A stretch of 64,000 nucleotides of DNA, from assembly GCA_947184155.2 (NCBI GenBank), contig CAMXCT020000904.1, forward strand, positions 1 through 64,000, read 5' to 3'. Below, piece after piece: positions 61,204 to 64,000 of this stretch. Both the position numbers and the translations under genes were made by a program. This DNA is from Cladocopium goreaui. Lineage: Eukaryota > Sar > Dinophyceae > Suessiales > Symbiodiniaceae. The notes beneath the pieces are model-generated. The model was given only the letters and a program-made list of their open reading frames with translations. It did no database searches and was not told the DNA's origin. Each line of letters opens with the position of its first letter. The first letter of the stretch is position 1.

Positions 61204-61318
61204 TACCCTCTGGTTATTTAACATAGCCATGGAAAATTGCCCATTTATAGATGATTTTCCCATTAAAACCGCCATTTATAAGGGATTTTCCATGGCTATG
61301 TTAAATAACCAGATGGTA
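61204..61318. mobile_element. MITE-A copy
   Basis: TACCCTCTGGTTATTTAACA to TTAAATAACCAGATGGTA, 115 bp, long perfect stem TTATTTAACATAGCCATGGA. Confidence 0.88.
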
Positions 61319-61439
61319 GATAAAAAGACAGAAAGGCAGGACAGATCGATCGATCCATTGGTTGGAGAGAAATGCATATGCATGCATGCCTCCATACATA
61401 CGTACATACAGACAGACAGCCAGGCAGGCAGGCAGGCAT

Positions 61440-62170
61440 ATAAAATATAATATAGTGTAATATTATATAATGTAATATATAGTATAGTATATAATATAAT
61501 GTAATGTATAATATAACAGGATACATGATATAACATGTACATGGTATGGTTTAATACAATATGATATTATACAATATGATATTACAATATAATATGATAT
61601 TATAATATAATATGTTAGTACAATACAATATGATATTATAATATATTATGATATTATGATATAATATGATCACAATATTTTAATATAATCTACTATATTA
61701 TAATATATTCTACTATATATATATATATTAATATATATATAACAATATATATATTATTGTTATATATATATAGTGTTATATATATTATTATATATATATT
61801 AATATTTTATCATATTATATTTAATATAATGTAACATCATACAATACAATATAATATAATACACTGCAATACAGTATTATATATACCATTATATAGTGTA
61901 TATATATAGCATCTAATGTAATGCAACATAAGACAGTATATTTTTTGAATGTATAATGTAATGTAATGTGATGTGATGCAATGTAATATCATACAATATA
62001 ATATAATACAAGATAAAATCAAATAAAATCAAATAATATCGTCTAATATAATATAGGATAATATAATATTGTGTAATATATAATATTATAAACAATTAAA
62101 TGTACGACAATCATTCATTCACATACTAATATATAATATACAATATACAATAATATATATATACATTGTA
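61440..62170. repeat. long TA-rich block
   Basis: 730 bp of ATATAATATG, ACAATATGATATT and (TA)n runs between the MITE-A cluster and the copia fragment. No coding signal. 62171-62400 is unique sequence without a call. Confidence 0.9.
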
Positions 62171-62406
62171 TATAATGTGCGGGTAGCTGGCCTCACTTCA
62201 ACTCCTTCTGCAGATGGCTATCGGCGTAGTTGCACCCAAGAGTATAAGGAACTAATCACTGTCTCCCCTAACAGCAAATGGAACTCCAGGATGGCTATAC
62301 CGCGATCAGCGAAGGAATGAATGCACTAAGGGGTCACTGTTTTCGGTCCAAATGACTGCCAATGTCGGTAAGTGGCAACACATGCTTAGTCATGGGTGAG
62401 AACGAC

Positions 62407-63999
62407 TCAGGAACTGACATGCCCCCCAGCCGACTCAGGCAAAATGCCATCATCCAAGGCCCCAATCCCAAGCTTTCTTCGGTTCTTAGCTGATTTCATG
62501 GCCGGATCCTCAACAATCCTCCAGTTTTGGTTAAGTTGGTAAAACCGCTGCAACTGCTGGGGTTCGTTGTCTTTGGTCAGGGAGTTTGCAAGTTGGGCAT
62601 CACTATTGACCCAACGCAGTTCCAGACCTGTCTCTATCAGGGCATCTTTCAGACCTAACATTTCCAGAGCCACACGGCGCTCCGGTCCTTTCGGCACATA
62701 CACTTCGTTGTGAAGTCTGTCGTATACATTGGTGCTATCAGTCACAAGGACGGCGGGTATCTGGCAAACATGGCCATTACCTCCTTTCATCTCGAACAGT
62801 TGTAACCTGACAGCGTACAACAAATCTTCGCAGTCTATCGATGCTAAGCTCTCAGCAGCACCAGGGCTCCGACACTGACGACCAATCTTTGAAGATTGCC
62901 AGCATACTAAGCTTATGGGACACATGCAACCTTTCAGCAAGTCTCTATGTGTTATTCCCACAACCAGGCCTTGAGTGCTCTTCCCATCGATCCGATTCTG
63001 ACCAGAAGCGTCTGCCCAACCGGCAACTAGAAAGTCCTCCATTTTGAGTCCTCCATGGATCCTTCGTACATGTTTTCTATTCGACTTCACCTGGTGAATC
63101 ACCTTGTTGACCTCGACCAATTGTTGAACTTTGCTACAATTGACCTGTGACAACAGAAGACTTACCGATGCCGCAACATGTGGTCCTACTTGTTGTGCAT
63201 GCCATGACAAAGCCCCAAGGGCTGCTCTCAACTTCGATTTCTCTCTCTCAGTAGTGTCTTCTTGCATGCTTCGGCGACGTTCAGAGGAAATAGAGATTTC
63301 TTTGAGGTCATCCACGTATTGTTTTTGTGAAAGCTCGAAACCCCCATCCGACAACCGTTGTATGAACACCCCACATTGGGTGAAACCAGTTTGATCGTCT
63401 TCCCAAGTTCCCCACTGAAACTTTTGCCTAATTTGATCACACAGTGTTTTCCAAGTGGCACAGTCTTCTCGGCCACAAAACAGGAAATCATCGACATGCC
63501 CACTGATCAAACCGATCAGCCTGTCCTTGACCACGTACTTGAAGCAGCAGGGATCTGAGACGCACCTAATGAAGCCAATTGACTCCAAATAGTCTGAGAC
63601 CGTGAGAAACCACTCCAGTGGAGCATCCACCAGACCGTAACATGCCTTCTTCAATTTCGTCACTGAGTTTGGTGGTATGTTCAAGCTGCTACAGATTTCT
63701 TCGGTGGGTATTACGTAGGCCGTCCCCTTGTAGTCCCTACCTTGGAGAAAGGCTCCAGACACATCACCCTTGTACACCTTGAAGCCCAAAGCACTTGCAA
63801 GACACAATAGCAGTTGTCTCGTCGTACGAGACATGGTCGGCGCCGCCGTCTGTCGAAAGGCATATTGGGGATCCAGATATCCTAGGATGACACACCGTGC
63901 TTTGGCTGACTTCTCTCCTGAATCTGAGCGTTTCCATGTGAGTACCCATCGCATCCGCATAGCTTCAGACTTTGGGGGTTGCAGATGAGAAGGTAACAC
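62407..63999 (-). mobile_element. Ty1/copia retrotransposon pol fragment (RT-RNase H)
   Basis: One open frame of 530 codons, ending at the TGA complementary to 62407-62409 and running off the right edge, so the 5' part (gag, protease, integrase) lies outside. Reverse transcriptase: KARCVILGYLDPQ (~33-45), GDVSGAFLQG with catalytic Asp 79, ACYGLVDAPLEWF (~119-131), GHVDDFLFCG with Asp 170-171 (copia YVDD box). RNase H: VAGWADASG (Asp 330), GAAESLASIDCEDLLYAV (Glu 383), VTDSTNVYD (Asp 421), NSDAQLANSLTK (Asp 467). All catalytic residues are present and no stop or frameshift interrupts it, so the copy may be recent. No LTR or polypurine tract is recognised between 62170 and 62406. The first Met shown is not a true start. 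Confidence 0.92.
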
Positions 64000-64000
64000 T

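Noticed and set aside
1..64000. Bacterial-style operons, ribosome-binding sites, tRNAs and rRNAs
   Set aside because: None visible. Long frames are either repeats or the copia fragment, and the sequence texture is eukaryotic.

Overview
This window looks like nuclear DNA of a dinoflagellate, most likely of the Suessiales/Symbiodiniaceae type. The evidence is a Ty1/copia reverse transcriptase-RNase H reading frame at the right end, very many short non-autonomous inverted-repeat elements (MITEs), long minisatellite arrays, TTG/TA microsatellites, and short exon-like islands bounded by GT..AG sites with AG|G acceptors in AT-rich DNA. There are no bacterial operons, ribosome-binding sites, tRNAs or rRNAs. 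The organism assignment is inference from this texture.

No complete multi-exon gene could be assembled. I list about 80 exon candidates, nearly all on the + strand. They were read by eye from a splice acceptor, an open frame and a donor or stop, with G/C at third codon positions as support. An open frame of 25-50 codons between an AG and a GT or stop is common by chance, so confidence is mostly 0.35-0.65, and some islands are open in two frames. The best are 7166-7329, 35016-35167, 48583-48641 (a zinc ribbon), 53917-53986, 56010-56094, 56285-56362, 58072-58196 and 60005-60076. The best phase-matched chains are 21973-22050 + 22229-22383, 25745-25859 + 25959-26052, 30439-30576 + 30643-30726 + 30891-31052, 33483-33538 + 33597-33746, and 46013-46098 + 46152-46313.

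Layout. 0-4.9 kb: exon islands with MITEs. 4.99-7.08 kb: a ~419-bp tandem array. 8.3-9.2 kb: three minisatellites. 9.4-14 kb: islands and MITEs. 14.1-15.4 kb: a 70-bp array running into a CxxC reading frame. 15.9-24 kb: the densest exon/MITE region. 24.1-24.8 kb: TTG then TTA/TA repeats. 25-41 kb: islands, MITEs and a 15-bp-type array at 29.95-30.4 kb. 41.2-45.9 kb: five nested tandem arrays. 46-60 kb: islands and MITEs. 60-62.2 kb: three MITE-A copies and TA-rich DNA. 62.4-64 kb: the copia fragment on the - strand.

Six inverted-repeat families are named here. MITE-A: ~105-120 bp, TA target, TIR starting TACCCTCTGGTAA. MITE-B: ~95-125 bp, 4-bp target duplications, TIR CTGGTTGGTGG. MITE-C: TIR CTGGGTAAATTATAA. 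MITE-D: TIR GTAAAACAATAATAA. MITE-E: TIR GGTTTCCTAAAATG with inner GGTACCCC. MITE-F: TIR TACTGTGGATGG. The main discovery candidate is that the termini of A, B and C are themselves splice-site-like (CTG|GT... and ...CAG|), and because they are inverted repeats this holds in both orientations. Several copies sit exactly between, or directly against, exon-like frames. They behave like candidate introners, that is, transposons acting as introns.
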